A stretch of 64,000 nt of DNA from Piscicola geometra. Its lineage: Eukaryota > Annelida > Clitellata > Hirudinida > Piscicolidae. This document shows, piece after piece, positions 35,001 to 47,000 of the stretch. How positions within the stretch are numbered: the first letter of the stretch is position 1; each line of letters starts with the position of its first letter. The stretch covers positions 801,225 through 865,224 of the forward strand of contig OX030959.1 in NCBI GenBank assembly GCA_943735955.1, in the 5' to 3' direction. The notes beneath the pieces were generated by a model. That model ran no database searches, was not told the origin of the DNA, and saw only the letters and a list, made by a program, of their open reading frames with translations. The translations under genes and the position numbers were made by a program.

Positions 35001-37671
35001 CCTATTGTGGACAGCCCCCGAACTCCTGCGCAACATCCACCCCTACCCGGGCACCCAGAAGGGCGACGTCTTCTCCTTCGCCATCATCATGCACGAGATC
35101 GTCTTCCGTCTCTACCCCTACCAACTCACCAACCTCTCAGAGAAGGGTCTGCCTTATTTGCAAGATCTTCGTGGCTTTGCCGCTTTCTTCCATTTGAAAC
35201 TTTTGCAAGTTTCAAAACTTGCTTGATTCTTCTAATAATAAATTTTTTGCATTTTTTACGCCTAGAAACAATTTTCTTTTTTCCAAAAGTTTTGGCTTTC
35301 TTTTGTTACATGCGACAGGTGACGCCCCTTCTCATTAAGCTTTCCGCTTAGAGCAACCATACAAATTCTTAATTTTTACTCTATCACCTTGACGACTGCA
35401 CAGAGATTGTGACGCGGGTGAGGGAGTACAGCCAGGGAGTGCCCCTGAGGCCCTCGATGGTGGCTCAGGAGGGAGTAGAGGTGCATCCGACCATCGGCAA
35501 CCTCATTTTGCAGTGCTGGGAAGAAGAGCCGGGCAACAGACCAACCTTTGAGAGCATCAATAAGCAGTTGCAGAAGGATTTGAGCAAGTAGGTGTTTCGT
35601 TGGTGGGTGGGTAGGTGGGTGCTTGGTGGGTGGGTGGGTGCTTGGTTGGTGGGTGAGTTTGTGAGCAGTTGGTGATCTTTTAAATATTCTTAAACTTTTA
35701 AAACCGCTGTCACTGAGCATTGACGAACCTATTGCAGCAAGAACGAAAGCCTGGTTGACAGCATGCTGGACAAACTCGAGAAGTATGCCAACAACCTCGA
35801 AGGTCAGTCTTGGAGGTTTTGCCTTTCACTCAGTGAATTTATATTTGTGATACAATCCTTTGAAGAAACTAATTAACTACCATGCCCACCATCATCAGGC
35901 ATTGTGCAGCAGAGAACTGAAGAGTTGGTGGAGGAGAAGAGGAAGACTGATGGCTTGCTGCATAGCATGCTGCCTCCGTTAGTTTGTGTGTGTGCTTATT
36001 TTTGTATTTCTGAGTCTATATGTCTGCGTGTGTGTTTTTGTGTGAGTAAGATTTTCACTTTTTTCTCCTAATATATCTCTTGAACAGCTTCATCGCGGAT
36101 GAGTTGAAGGCGGGTCACAGAGTTGAACCCAAGGTTTGGTGCCTTCATGAAAATTTTTTTTTCAATTTATTCATTTTACATCCACATCAAACCACTACCC
36201 TTCCACAAAATCAATAAAATGAATTTATTTAGTACTTTTCCCTCTCAATTTCAAAAAGGTTCTTTCTATCACAGATGTACCAGGCAGCCAGTCTGTACTT
36301 CTCTGACATAGTGGGCTTCACGACCCTCTCCTCGCAGAGCACCCCCATGCAGATAGTGGACCTTCTCAACGATCTCTATGGCGCCTTCGACGACACCATC
36401 TCTAAACATAACGTCTACAAGGTGTGTGGTGGGAACGTCCATTTGAGAAAAGAAAGGTGTTTAAGTTGGGAGTGAAGTAGAAGAAACATAATAGTTTTAA
36501 GAATAAACAAAACCGAAGTACGCGCACAAAATTCTTTCAGTTTTTATGTTTTTGAAACTAATTTGGAAAGAAAGTGAACTGTTTTGAAATATTTTCCATC
36601 AGTTTTCTGGGAGTTTTTCTCAATAATTTTTCCTCACATTGCATAGTTCATCAAACACCCAACGCATCCATCCATCATTGCATTCCTACCAGGTGGAAAC
36701 CATTGGGGACGCCTACATGGTGGTGAGTGGCCTGCCAAAGGTGACCAACACACACGTTCTCGAGATCTGTAACCTGGCCCTCGACCTTCTGAGCATCGTG
36801 AAAACCTTCAAGGTTGCTGCAAAAGTTGAATCTTGTCATCGGGGTTAAGGCTTCAAGCGTCGGTCAAGAGTAGGTCAAGGTTCAATTATGCATTGTTTTT
36901 CAGCGAGGGAGAGGCTTTTTTCCGCTAAGTCACCGATGTCAGATAATGCAAAGGCCAAAAATGAGAGTTGCTTAAGTCATTTACGTTATATAAATTCATT
37001 TGTGTTTCTTGCGTGCACAGATCAGACACCGACCTGAGATGATGCTCATGCTCAGAATTGGAATCCACTCAGGACCTTGCGCTGCTGGTTTGTGTGTGTT
37101 TTGACACGTATGTATGTATATTATCGAATTGCAGCCTCCTACGTTTACATCAACTTTTCAATACCCCCCCCTATTCCATCCCTCTTCGTTGCACACCCAC
37201 ACAGGGGTGGTGGGTCACAGGATGCCACGGTACTGTCTTTTTGGGGACACCGTCAACACTGCTTCCAGAATGGAGTCTACAGGAGAAGGTTGTTTCGATG
37301 GTGTAGTCGTTGGTAGGCTGGTGTTGTCAGTAGTTGTTCGGAGTGCCGATTTTGTCGTACTGTTATATTTTTAGTGGTTTCTTAGCTTAATTATTATAAT
37401 TGCCATTTAAATAGTTTAAAACTTAATACAAAAGTTAAATTTCAAAAATGAAGCGCTGAAGATCCACGTGAGCACCCCCACCCACGACGAACTCCTCAAG
37501 TACCCGGAATACGTGCTGGAACTCAGAGGCCCTGTCGAACTTAAAGTGAATCTTTTTTTGAACCTTAATTTGCAATATGTTTTTTTATAATTTATATTTT
37601 TCTTTATGTTACAGGGTAAAGGAAAAATGACGACCTATTGGTTGCTGAGGAAGGAAGAGAAAAGTGAATGA
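22122..37671 (+). CDS. receptor-type (natriuretic-peptide-receptor-like) guanylate cyclase
   Basis: A single-pass membrane receptor making cGMP from GTP. Exons: 22122-22295, 22868-22944, 23588-23688, 24374-24571, 24934-25083, 25964-26263, 26748-26854, 27675-27740, 27889-27936, 28808-28880, 29443-29576, 31048-31141, 31545-31623, 31827-31911, 33135-33228, 33576-33676, 33796-33900, 34077-34148, 34464-34540, 34711-34782, 34992-35146, 35404-35587, 35738-35802, 35899-35977, 36088-36133, 36275-36421, 36693-36812, 37021-37087, 37205-37288, 37454-37545, 37615-37671. Phases agree; 1,100 residues, normal for the family. Order: signal/anchor, ligand-binding ectodomain (FRIGVITN start), juxtamembrane VCGFENELC, one TM helix near 510-533, kinase homology domain, coiled-coil linker, catalytic domain with [28 protein letters not shown] and [18 protein letters not shown]. 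Metal aspartates and the Glu/Cys guanine-selecting residues are present. The kinase domain is inactive by sequence: NFG replaces DFG and HGRLNSHHC replaces the catalytic loop. The ligand is unknown. The first ATG is preceded by an open frame to 22088, so the start is likely but not certain. Confidence 0.97.
22748..22867. repeat. CA-rich microsatellite at guanylate cyclase acceptor
   Basis: Imperfect CA repeat with CCCACAAACACA variants, ending as the acceptor ACACACACAG of exon 22868. Confidence 0.9.
24606..24925. repeat. AACACAACCACC-type degenerate repeat
   Basis: CAACACAACAACCACCA-like units, some with GAA or TAG variants, fill the cyclase intron 24572-24933. Confidence 0.9.
25096..25182. 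repeat. 20-bp tandem repeat
   Basis: About four copies of TGATGATGATCAGTGACTGA directly after the donor of exon 24934-25083. Each unit contains the palindrome TGATCA. Confidence 0.9.
27593..27672 (-). mobile_element. tRNA-derived (Met-like) SINE head or tRNA relic
   Basis: On the minus strand: GGGTGTG ... CACACCC ends that can pair, an A-box-like TGGCGAGTTGA, a CTCATAA anticodon-loop-like stretch, and GTCGTGAGTTCGATTCCCAC, which contains a good B box (GTTCGATTCC) and resembles animal elongator tRNA-Met. Pairing of a normal anticodon stem fails, so it is more likely a tRNA-derived SINE head or relic than a working tRNA. It sits antisense in a cyclase intron, touching the acceptor of exon 27675. 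Confidence 0.5.
30625..30750. repeat. about 21-bp AT-rich tandem repeat
   Basis: Five to six copies of [25 protein letters not shown] units in the large cyclase intron 29577-31047. The remainder of that intron is AT-rich with nothing recognisable. Confidence 0.85.
31292..31532. repeat. 15-bp pyrimidine-rich minisatellite
   Basis: About 16 copies of TTCCTCCCTCACTCC-like units immediately upstream of the acceptor of the transmembrane exon 31545-31623. It forms an extended polypyrimidine tract. Confidence 0.95.
31910..32060. repeat. (GAT)n repeat beginning at a cyclase donor
   Basis: Imperfect GATGATGTT repeats start at the end of exon 31827-31911 and make the exact donor ambiguous. All likely GT donors here keep phase 0. 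Confidence 0.85.
33949..34060. repeat. (CAT)n repeat
   Basis: Imperfect (CAT)n with CTC interruptions in the cyclase intron 33901-34076. Confidence 0.9.
34206..34290 (+). mobile_element. tRNA-derived SINE head-like sequence
   Basis: TAGCTGAGTCGG (34213-34224) fits the pol III A box TRGYNNARNNGG and GGTTCAAGT (34262-34270) fits a B box, at tRNA-like spacing. It lies in the cyclase intron 34149-34463 directly after a (GAT)n run. The 3' body was not delimited. Confidence 0.5.
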
Positions 37672-37702
37672 AGCGAGGAGCAGGAAAAAGAGGAATTATA
37701 AA

Positions 37703-37708
37703 AATAAA
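37703..37708 (+). terminator. candidate poly(A) signal of guanylate cyclase
   Basis: AATAAA about 32 nt after the TGA stop of the cyclase gene. The region is A-rich, so chance occurrence is possible. Confidence 0.45.
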
Positions 37709-40202
37709 TATTTGGATTGCTCTCAAAATAATATATATTGAGGAAGAAAAGAAAATAATATTTGATTACCTAAGAAGAATTAAAGTCAGTCTGTGCAAAC
37801 AGTTGAAAAATGATAAAGCTTTAAAAAATTACATTCCAAAGAATTTTTCGACGCAACTGAAAAAAGTGCCGTGGAAAGTGTCTTGAGCGACAAAGGGCAG
37901 AGACAGAAACCTTGAAGACTCTTTCAAACTCGGTGATGCGCGCTTAAAATATCTCGATCGTTCCAAACACCTTTTCACTCAATTTTGAATGCTTGAAAGA
38001 TGCTTTTAGCCATTTGCAACATATCTACAAACATATTTATCAAAACAATTATAGAGTTCAAAACGAACTAAGCTTTAAGTGAAGAGATGGGCCAAAACAA
38101 GAAAGCATCGGATTATAGTTTGGCGATAAAACACTTGAAAAGCCGCATTTCCCCTGTTGTGAAGATTTAACTTTTCGGTGTCAAAACATTTTTGTGTGTT
38201 TATTCGTAGAGAAAAAACTTCATGAAATATTTAAGTTTTACATTTTTAGTCATGCTTTTTACATATTTTGTTCTAATTGAACAAAATAAGTATTTTAATT
38301 ATTCTTTAAATTATTTAGTTTTTTGCCAATAGAGTTAATAATATTACCATACTTACATAGTTTTATTGTCATACTGCACCCGTGCCTATGCACAACATTT
38401 GATTGCTTGAAGCTCCGAACAAGAATCTCAAATACTCAGCAACTGCCATCATTCCACCTCTGAACTAGTCATCATAAATATGTACAATAGCTGCTACAAC
38501 TTACTGCATAATGATTGCTAAAGCTTTCAGTGAAGAGCAGTGGAACATCTTCCGGGCCACGTTTGAGGCGTTTTGAAACGGTTTAAACACTCATAATCTC
38601 CAAAACTTCTTCGCATTTGATCGAGTTTGCCGTTTTAGCATGACGCCTCATTCCATTTCAGTGTTGGTTTATTCAATCCAGTTTCATTGATTTAAATTTA
38701 GATTATTTTATGAAACATTTTAATCGCAACACTTGTTTTCTTTGATAAAACATTCAAAATATTTTCAACATTTCGTACGTTTTTATTGTTGTATTGAATA
38801 AATGGGTGTAATGGCTTCACATTTTGAATTCTCCATTGTCGAATGTAGTCTGGTGGATACTTTAAAACTGTTGTTTCCGTAACTTTCACTAAATTATCCA
38901 TTTAAATATTACAGACAATGAGTCATGAATGAAATAAAACTCTAAAACTAAAATGTGAGCTCACAAAATTCAAGAAACCCTAGGTCATTCCACTTTTAAA
39001 TGGTTTATAATGCTTCAATAGACGTTGATTGACATTGATTGACATTGATTGACATTGTATATTCGAGTATTTAAGTGCACGATTAATGCAGCAAAGCAAA
39101 CACAGCCATTCATACACTACACCAACGGAGATACTTTCTGAAAAACCAATTTAAGTTATTATTGAGAAGAAAAAAATTAAGAATAAATATTAAGGCATTC
39201 ACCATCAAGCATGCCATCAGAATAACAATGAGCCCATTCAAATTAAAATATATGCTCAATAAACTATTAATTAAATAAACATTATGCACATAATTAGTTT
39301 AAACATGCACATAAGTAGCTTAAACATGAATATAATTAGCGTTTGAACGTTGAATGTGTTTAATTCCATCTACGCCAGATATCATGACGCAGTCACTCAT
39401 GAAGAGTTGTCCGTCGATGAGCAGCAAAAGCGCATCATTAAACAAATTATAATTAAATGAAAATTTAAAATAAATTGTTAAAACAATTATTTAGCAATGA
39501 TAATTTACCAACACGATCGTTAATGTTATTAGAGAGGCATTGAAGGTGTTAACGTGAACAACATAGAGATATTTTGATCAATTTAGAAATCAATTACAGC
39601 AACAAGCAACCTTAAGTCATTTGAAATAATGAGCTAAACAAATTAAAGGTAATAAGATCTTTAATGGGGAAAGCAGCATGTCCAGGTCAGCAATGGAAAG
39701 GGCTCTTAGAAGGAAAAGTGAAGGAGGAATGAGATGTTAAAACTCAGATTCGTTAGTGGAATGTAAAACAGGTAAGCAAGCATGAAGTAATAACAAAATG
39801 AAATAAATAGTTTCAAAAATGAGATTGCAGATCCATAAGTCTATCCACCAATACATTTGACCACCCCTTCAGCTATTCAGTCTTCCATCCATTCATCCTT
39901 TATTCATTCATTCTTTCATCCACACGCAAAAATGGATTTGTTATGCATAAATTAGTCAAACTAATGAAAAAAACTCATCAAGAGAACAAGATCGTCTCGA
40001 GAGCTGCAAGGAAAGCAACTCACGTTTGAGGATGTTTCATCTTCGCAAACATTTCTATTTCAATTGATTTTGCACAAATATGTTGATTTGTATCTTTCGT
40101 TTCTGCAGTTTTTCTTTCATCAATGCAGTTTTATCAATCATGGAGCAAATGACCAAGACACTCACATAACATTTATCACGCCAAAAAAATCACACTCATA
40201 CA

Positions 40203-40459
<257 letters not shown>

Positions 40460-40464
40460 ACTCT

Positions 40465-43400
40465 TTATATAGCATCAAACTTGAACAGCTTGGCCACCCT
40501 GTCGAGCCACTGTGACGTGGCGACTCTGAGGCGTTTGTCGTCGCAGTTGGAGATCAGTTGCACCATGTGAGAGTAGAAGAGGGGCAGGAGGGAGTGGAAG
40601 GAGTGGCTGGGCAGGTGGTTGTACAACTGAACCAGGTTCGCAATCAACTCCACCGACGTGTTGTACTCTGCATCGCTGTCCTGTTGTGGGTGGTGTGTGG
40701 TGCGGTGTGTGAAAACCTCTGAAAAATAATGACGAATAAGGATGATGAAACACCCATGTGAGGACAAGCAAGCCCCTTCCATGCACTCCACAAGAACTCA
40801 CCTTCACCAGCCTTCTCTTGTCGGAGTCACCACCATCGACACCTGTCTCCTCTGTGCCTGCAGCCACACTGCCCCTCTTCAGACGACCACTCCAGCCTCC
40901 GAAGCCACCAAAGCTGCTTTTGCGACTTCTTCAGACGACCACTCCAGCCTCCGAAGCCACCAAAGCTGCTTTTGCGACTCGTTGCTGTAGCTGCTGAAGC
41001 CGCACTGAAGGACTTTGAAAAGCCACTGTTCTTGAGGGTTTGCAGCTTGAAGGAACTGCTTTGTTGTGGTTGTTGTTGTTGTTGAAAAGTGTTGGGTTTG
41101 TTGCTTCCAGGATGACTTCCTTTGTCTGCTTTGGCATCGGCTGGTGAAGTCGCCTTCCTGCTCCTTCTCTCCACCAACTGCCTCGAGAGCCTGTCCAGGT
41201 GAGGGAAGAGTCTTGCCTCCGCAGCCTTCCATCCCTCCATGCCCACCAGCATCTCCACCACCCACCACTCCACCAACTGCACCTCATCCCACACCAGACT
41301 TGCTTCCTTGATGTTGTTGTGGTTGTTCGGGTGGTCGATACGAGTGTTGTTGTCGATGGCAGTCTTAGAAGAAGAAGTGTTTGTATCCCGTTTGAGGTGG
41401 TCTGAAGCGCTGCCTCTGTTGCAACCACCAACCACACTACCAGCACTGCTCAGACCACAACTACCAACCACACAATAGCCTCTAACAACACCTCCACTAC
41501 TTCTTGCACCTGCACCACCACCTCCTGCACCACCACCACCACCACCACCACCACCACCACCACCACCACCACCACCACCACCACCACCACCACCACCACC
41601 ACCACCACCACCACCACCACCTCCACCGCCAACTGCCTCATCAGCCAACTTAACAGGGGCCACTTCAGAAGCATCACTCAAGACACAACTCTGGCCACAA
41701 AAAACTTCCTCCTCCTCTGTGGCGTACAAGGCGCCCTTGTCAGAGTACATGTGAGAGATTCTGTCGATAGAGGGCTGGGGGTGGTGGGGGTGGTAGGGGA
41801 GGAAGGAAGAGGAGGGAGGGTGGTGGCTCGGAGTGGTGGATTGAGCAAGAGAAAGGTTCGATTGGTGGAGCGACGTGTGGAGGGGGAAGGTGGGCTTCAT
41901 GGAGGAGTGGTAGTGCTCGAAGGAGAACACCTCACTCCTGCCTGCTTTCAACTCCTTGTAGTTCCTGGAAGACAACTTCGCCTTTGCCTTCATCACCTTC
42001 AGCTCCTCGCCTCCGATCCTCAGCAGCACCAGTCCTGAGCCTGTGTCCTCTGTCTCTTTGGCACCCGCCTTGTCCTGCTTTGTGTGCTCGTTTGTGTACA
42101 TGCAAAAACAAATTAATCAACAATTAACCAACCCCCCACCTTCCATCACCCACCACCCACCCACCTTGCTGCGGTACACACCGATGTATGCTTGACTGAT
42201 CGTCTCGAAGGACCGTTGCAGCATCAGTGCGAACACCGCTTTGAAGTGCACCACCATCTTTTCTGACGTCACAATGCTGTGACGATGCTTGCCAGAGAAA
42301 AAAGGAGATGATGATGATGGTGATGGTGATGATGATTTTGATGATGGGGAAGATGCGGATGGTGGTGGTTGTGATGATGATGATGGGGATAGTGGTGGTT
42401 GTGATGATGATGATGGGGATTGTGGTGGTTGTGATGATGATGATGGGGATAGTGGTGGTTGTGATGATGATGATGAAGATGGTAGTGGTTGTGATGATGA
42501 TGATGGAGATGGTGGTGGTTGTGATGATAATGATGGAGATGGTGGTGGTTGTGATGATAGTTCCTCTTTACTTTTCAGCTTCTCTGGCATCAAGTAACTG
42601 TACAGGTCTGAAAGAAAAATTATTTTTCTATAAGTCCACCCGCCAGGTTCCTAACGGACTGCGACAGTTTATGTCAATGAAACATTTATCCGTAAAAATA
42701 GGTCCGTTAAACTGTCTCTAGTCCGGGAATACAATAAAGCGCACAAAAGTGTCTTCAAGCATCCCACCTAGTTTTGATTGGCACACGTGACAAACGTTGA
42801 CGTGAGATGGAGACGATGGTGTTGATGATGATGATGATGATGATGACGGTGATGATGATAGTATCTCTAGGAGGATGTGCATGTAGAGGGTCATGCTGGT
42901 GGTGGCTTGTCTGTGTTGGGAGGGAAAGGGGGAAGGGAGGAGGGGTGAGTGAAGGTGCTTACAAGCCACCTACCCATCTTCCCCCATTCAACCAACAACT
43001 CACCCTCACTCATTCAATTAACCCTTACCCATCCACACCCATCCATCCAACCACATCCAATCCAACCACATGCATCCAACCACATCCAATCAAACCACAT
43101 GCATCCAACCACATCCAATCAAACCCACTTGTAAAGGTTCGCAGGCACATCTAATCCAAGAAGTTTTTGGAGAAGAAGTTTCAGACCATGTTTGTTGTTG
43201 AAGTTGTTGCAAGTGTTGTAGGAGTGTTGCAGACACTGCAACAAACACAACACTGTGCTGGCTGGCATGCTGACCATTAGGCCTGTGGAGTGTGGGTCAG
43301 AGGATGGATGATGGAGGGGATGCTAATGACGGGTCGAAGATTGAATGGCAGAAGCAGGTAACGTCATCACACGACAAACTACCTGGCAGTTCAACGTCAC

Positions 43401-44017
43401 CACAGCGCATATCAGCACTGCTGTCGTCAAGCAAGTGGTGGCTGCTGCCACTGCATCCCTTGTGGCCTGTGCCACACCGGTGTCTCTGCTCTTTGCTTGC
43501 GTCCACGCCAGTTTCATCATTTGTATTATCATTATTGCTGTTATCATCCTTAATGTTATTATTCTTATCATTATTTGTTTCCTTCTGGTCTTCAACACCA
43601 CTATCACCACCACCACCACCACCTCCACCACCACCACCACTACCACCACCACCATCACCACCACCACCACCACCACCACCACCACCACCACCACCACCAC
43701 CACCACCACCACCACCACCACCACCACCACCACCACCACCACATGCACAATGCCTTCGCAGCTTCACCGACGGAGCTCTGACGTCACTAAGCAGGTGTGT
43801 TTCCAGGGCAACAGCATGCCTGCATCCAGCCAATAGGAGGTTGGCAACCACTTGCGTCAGTAGCTGGTGAGTCATCAGACTGATGGTGAGTTCTGAGAGG
43901 GAGATGCTGAAGGGAGAAGGGAGGGGGAGGAGAGATGGAGGTGGAAGAGGAGGAGGGGAGGGGGCAGTGGATGGAACACAAACAATAATGAAACATTTGT
44001 CATTTAAATTGATAGTA

Positions 44018-44057
<40 letters not shown>

Positions 44058-47000
44058 CTAAGATATCAACCTGGCGATGAAATCTTGCTGACTGCTAGAA
44101 AAGGGCGAGTAGAGGAGGATGATGAAGTTGTTGACTCCGCCCTCCTGGCCTGAACTAGAGGATGATTGGTCAGGAGAGGTGACCTGGCTGTCAATCAAAA
44201 ACACCTGATTGTTTTTAATTAAGTTTAATTAAGATATAATTGGATGAATTAGCATATAATGGAGTATTTTATAATGAATTAATTGCTTCTAAAATGATCT
44301 GCATGTCTCACATTCTCAATTTTAAATAATATGAAATCATCATCAGCACCAGCCTGTTCATTGAGATGCTTCATCTCTACTCCCTCCGCATCTCTCAATG
44401 GCGATGATGGTGATGATGATGATGAAGGTGGGGATGATGACGATGTTGATGATGCACGTTTTTCTACAACTATCTTAACGTGACCTATATCGCCTTGAAA
44501 GCGTTCTGACTGGTCGAGGAATGGGGTCATCAAGCGTGTCACGTGGTATAGACTGACGTCACAGGCTATTTTAAGATACCTGCCTGCAATCTGCCACATC
44601 TCATTGGTCAGCAAGTGGCCGGTGTTCATGAGAAGATGTCTGTGGTGGGAATGGTGATGATGATGATGATCATTTGGGAAATAGTATAATGATGATTAAA
44701 TGGAAGAAAAACAAACAATAACACTAACAACAAAAACAACAACAACATCAACATCAACAACAACAACATCAACAACAACAAAAACACCACCAACAACAAC
44801 AACTACCTGATGCAGGAGCAGCCGAGGCGAGAGAGGCTCGTCTGGCACCTGGCCACCAACTCCACCAGCAGCATCATCGTCGCCTCCATCGCCACCAACA
44901 ACTGCTTGCCGACCTCTTGCAGGTCTGTGGTGGCCATTGCAGGTGCAAGAAGTGGAGGGGGAGGATGGATGGATGGATGGATGGATGGATGAGATTGTGG
45001 CATTAAAGGGTGGCGAAATGAAATTGAAAAACCCGCTGAGATCTACGAGAGCACGCAACATAAATCAATGAAAATCTTTTCCGTAGTATTCTCCACACAA
45101 AAGGATTCTTAGAAATTTACGATAAAAATCATAATAAATTATAAATATTATAATTATTATAAATAGACATTATAAATCATAATCATCATCCTGAGTCACC
45201 AGAGACCTATGAACTTGCTGATGAAGTCGACTAGGGTGTCGACAGCCATGCCAGTGAACAACTTGAATGTGGTGATGCTCATCCGAGATGATGCTGATGA
45301 TGCTGATGATGATGGCGGTGGCGGTAGAAGTGATGATGATGATGATAATGGTAGTAGAAAATATGGTGGTGATGATGATGATGATGAGTTGCTGAGCCAG
45401 TTTTCAAGAGCGGGAGAAAGGATGCTGTTGTAGCAATAGAGGGCGAACCTTGGTCCTGCCGTGGTGGGTTGGAGGCTCGGAAATGCAACTTTGGAAACTC
45501 TCAAGATATTAAAATGATGATAAATGAAAAGTTTAATAAATAAACGTTCAAAATATTTATAGTAATCGAAAATGAATGAATAATAAAAGTAATAATTATG
45601 GCGATGACGATGATGACGACGAAGATGACGACGACGACGATGAGGCAATGGCAGCGGCAGCAGCAGCAGCAACCTGGGCAGACGGCGAACGAGTGGACGA
45701 CGCCGAAGAGCGCTTCGATGGCGGTTGACTGCTTCTCTGCCGCTGAGTGGAAGGCCGTCGACGTGAGGCCTGTGTGTGGCGTGTGTGTGTTCGGGAAATA
45801 AGAATTTTAACTTTTAACAAATCAATTCTGCAATTGGAAAAATAAAGGTTGTGATAAAAATAATATAAATAATATATTTAAAATAAAAAGTAATAAAAAA
45901 GACTCAAACAAATGAAATAATCGCTAGGTTTCTAATGAACGGCACCTTCGACGAGGAGGTGGAGGACATGCAGCACTCCTCCTGGGTCCTCCAGGTCGCC
46001 CAAGCAGTCAGCTTGGCCCAGGATGTCCTCATTTACAATATTATTATTCTTATCCTTATTATCTTTATTATTATCTTTATTGAAAAATGAATTATTATTC
46101 TTTGTATTATCTTGTTTGTATTTAATTTTTTTAATGATTTCTATTTTTTTGTGTATTTTCATTTTATCCTTACTAAACTTTGTTGATTCTATTTTTGCAT
46201 CAGCATCATCACCACCCGCTTCCAATGCCACTCCATAACCATCATCACCATCTCCACCACAATTAACTCTTCCATCATCTTCGTATTTATTATTAGAATC
46301 ATTTTTATAATCATCATCATCACTATAATGACTGACACAAGAGCCGTAATGAGCACTTATCAGATCATCATCATCATCATCGTCATCATCATCATCATCT
46401 TCATCATCAACAGGAGCATCATCAAGAGCGGCAGCAGCATCCTCATCATCACATTCATTAGCATCCTTTCGTCCATGAACATCATCATCATCATCTCCTT
46501 TTTTACTACAACCATCCCTTTCGAGATCTCCTGGACCATTCAAGTCAACCTCTCTGCCCTTCTCTACCGGAAGTGCACTTGCATTTTCGTTTTCACCTCG
46601 CTTATGCCCATCCTTATCATCATCATCATCATCATCATCATTATGAGTTTTACTTTTATCATTAATATCTTCTTCTTCATCATTATCATCATTTTTATTA
46701 TTACTTTTGTTTTCAAGCACTCCTCCAACTTCCCCTCCACCTTTTCTACTTGCAAGCTCAATTTCATCACCAACACCTTCAGCATCATCAACACCATTAA
46801 CGCCAGCATCATCATCAGTATTAACACCAGCATCATCACTAGCACCACCATCATCCTTAACTCCATCATCATTATCAACACCACCCTCATAAACTAAATC
46901 TTCCACATTTTTTATTTTATTTTTGTTTATTTCTGTTTTATCACTTCCACCACCATCATCATCACCTCTCGCATCTTTATCATTTTCATCATCATCATCA

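Noticed and set aside
38698..38901. 67-codon open frame on minus in the intergenic region
   Set aside because: AT-rich, no recognisable family, no splice or regulatory context.
46328..46897. Plus-strand Ile/Ser-rich frames opposite the acidic exon
   Set aside because: Mirror image of the GAT-rich coding exon of ARFGEF3 on the other strand.
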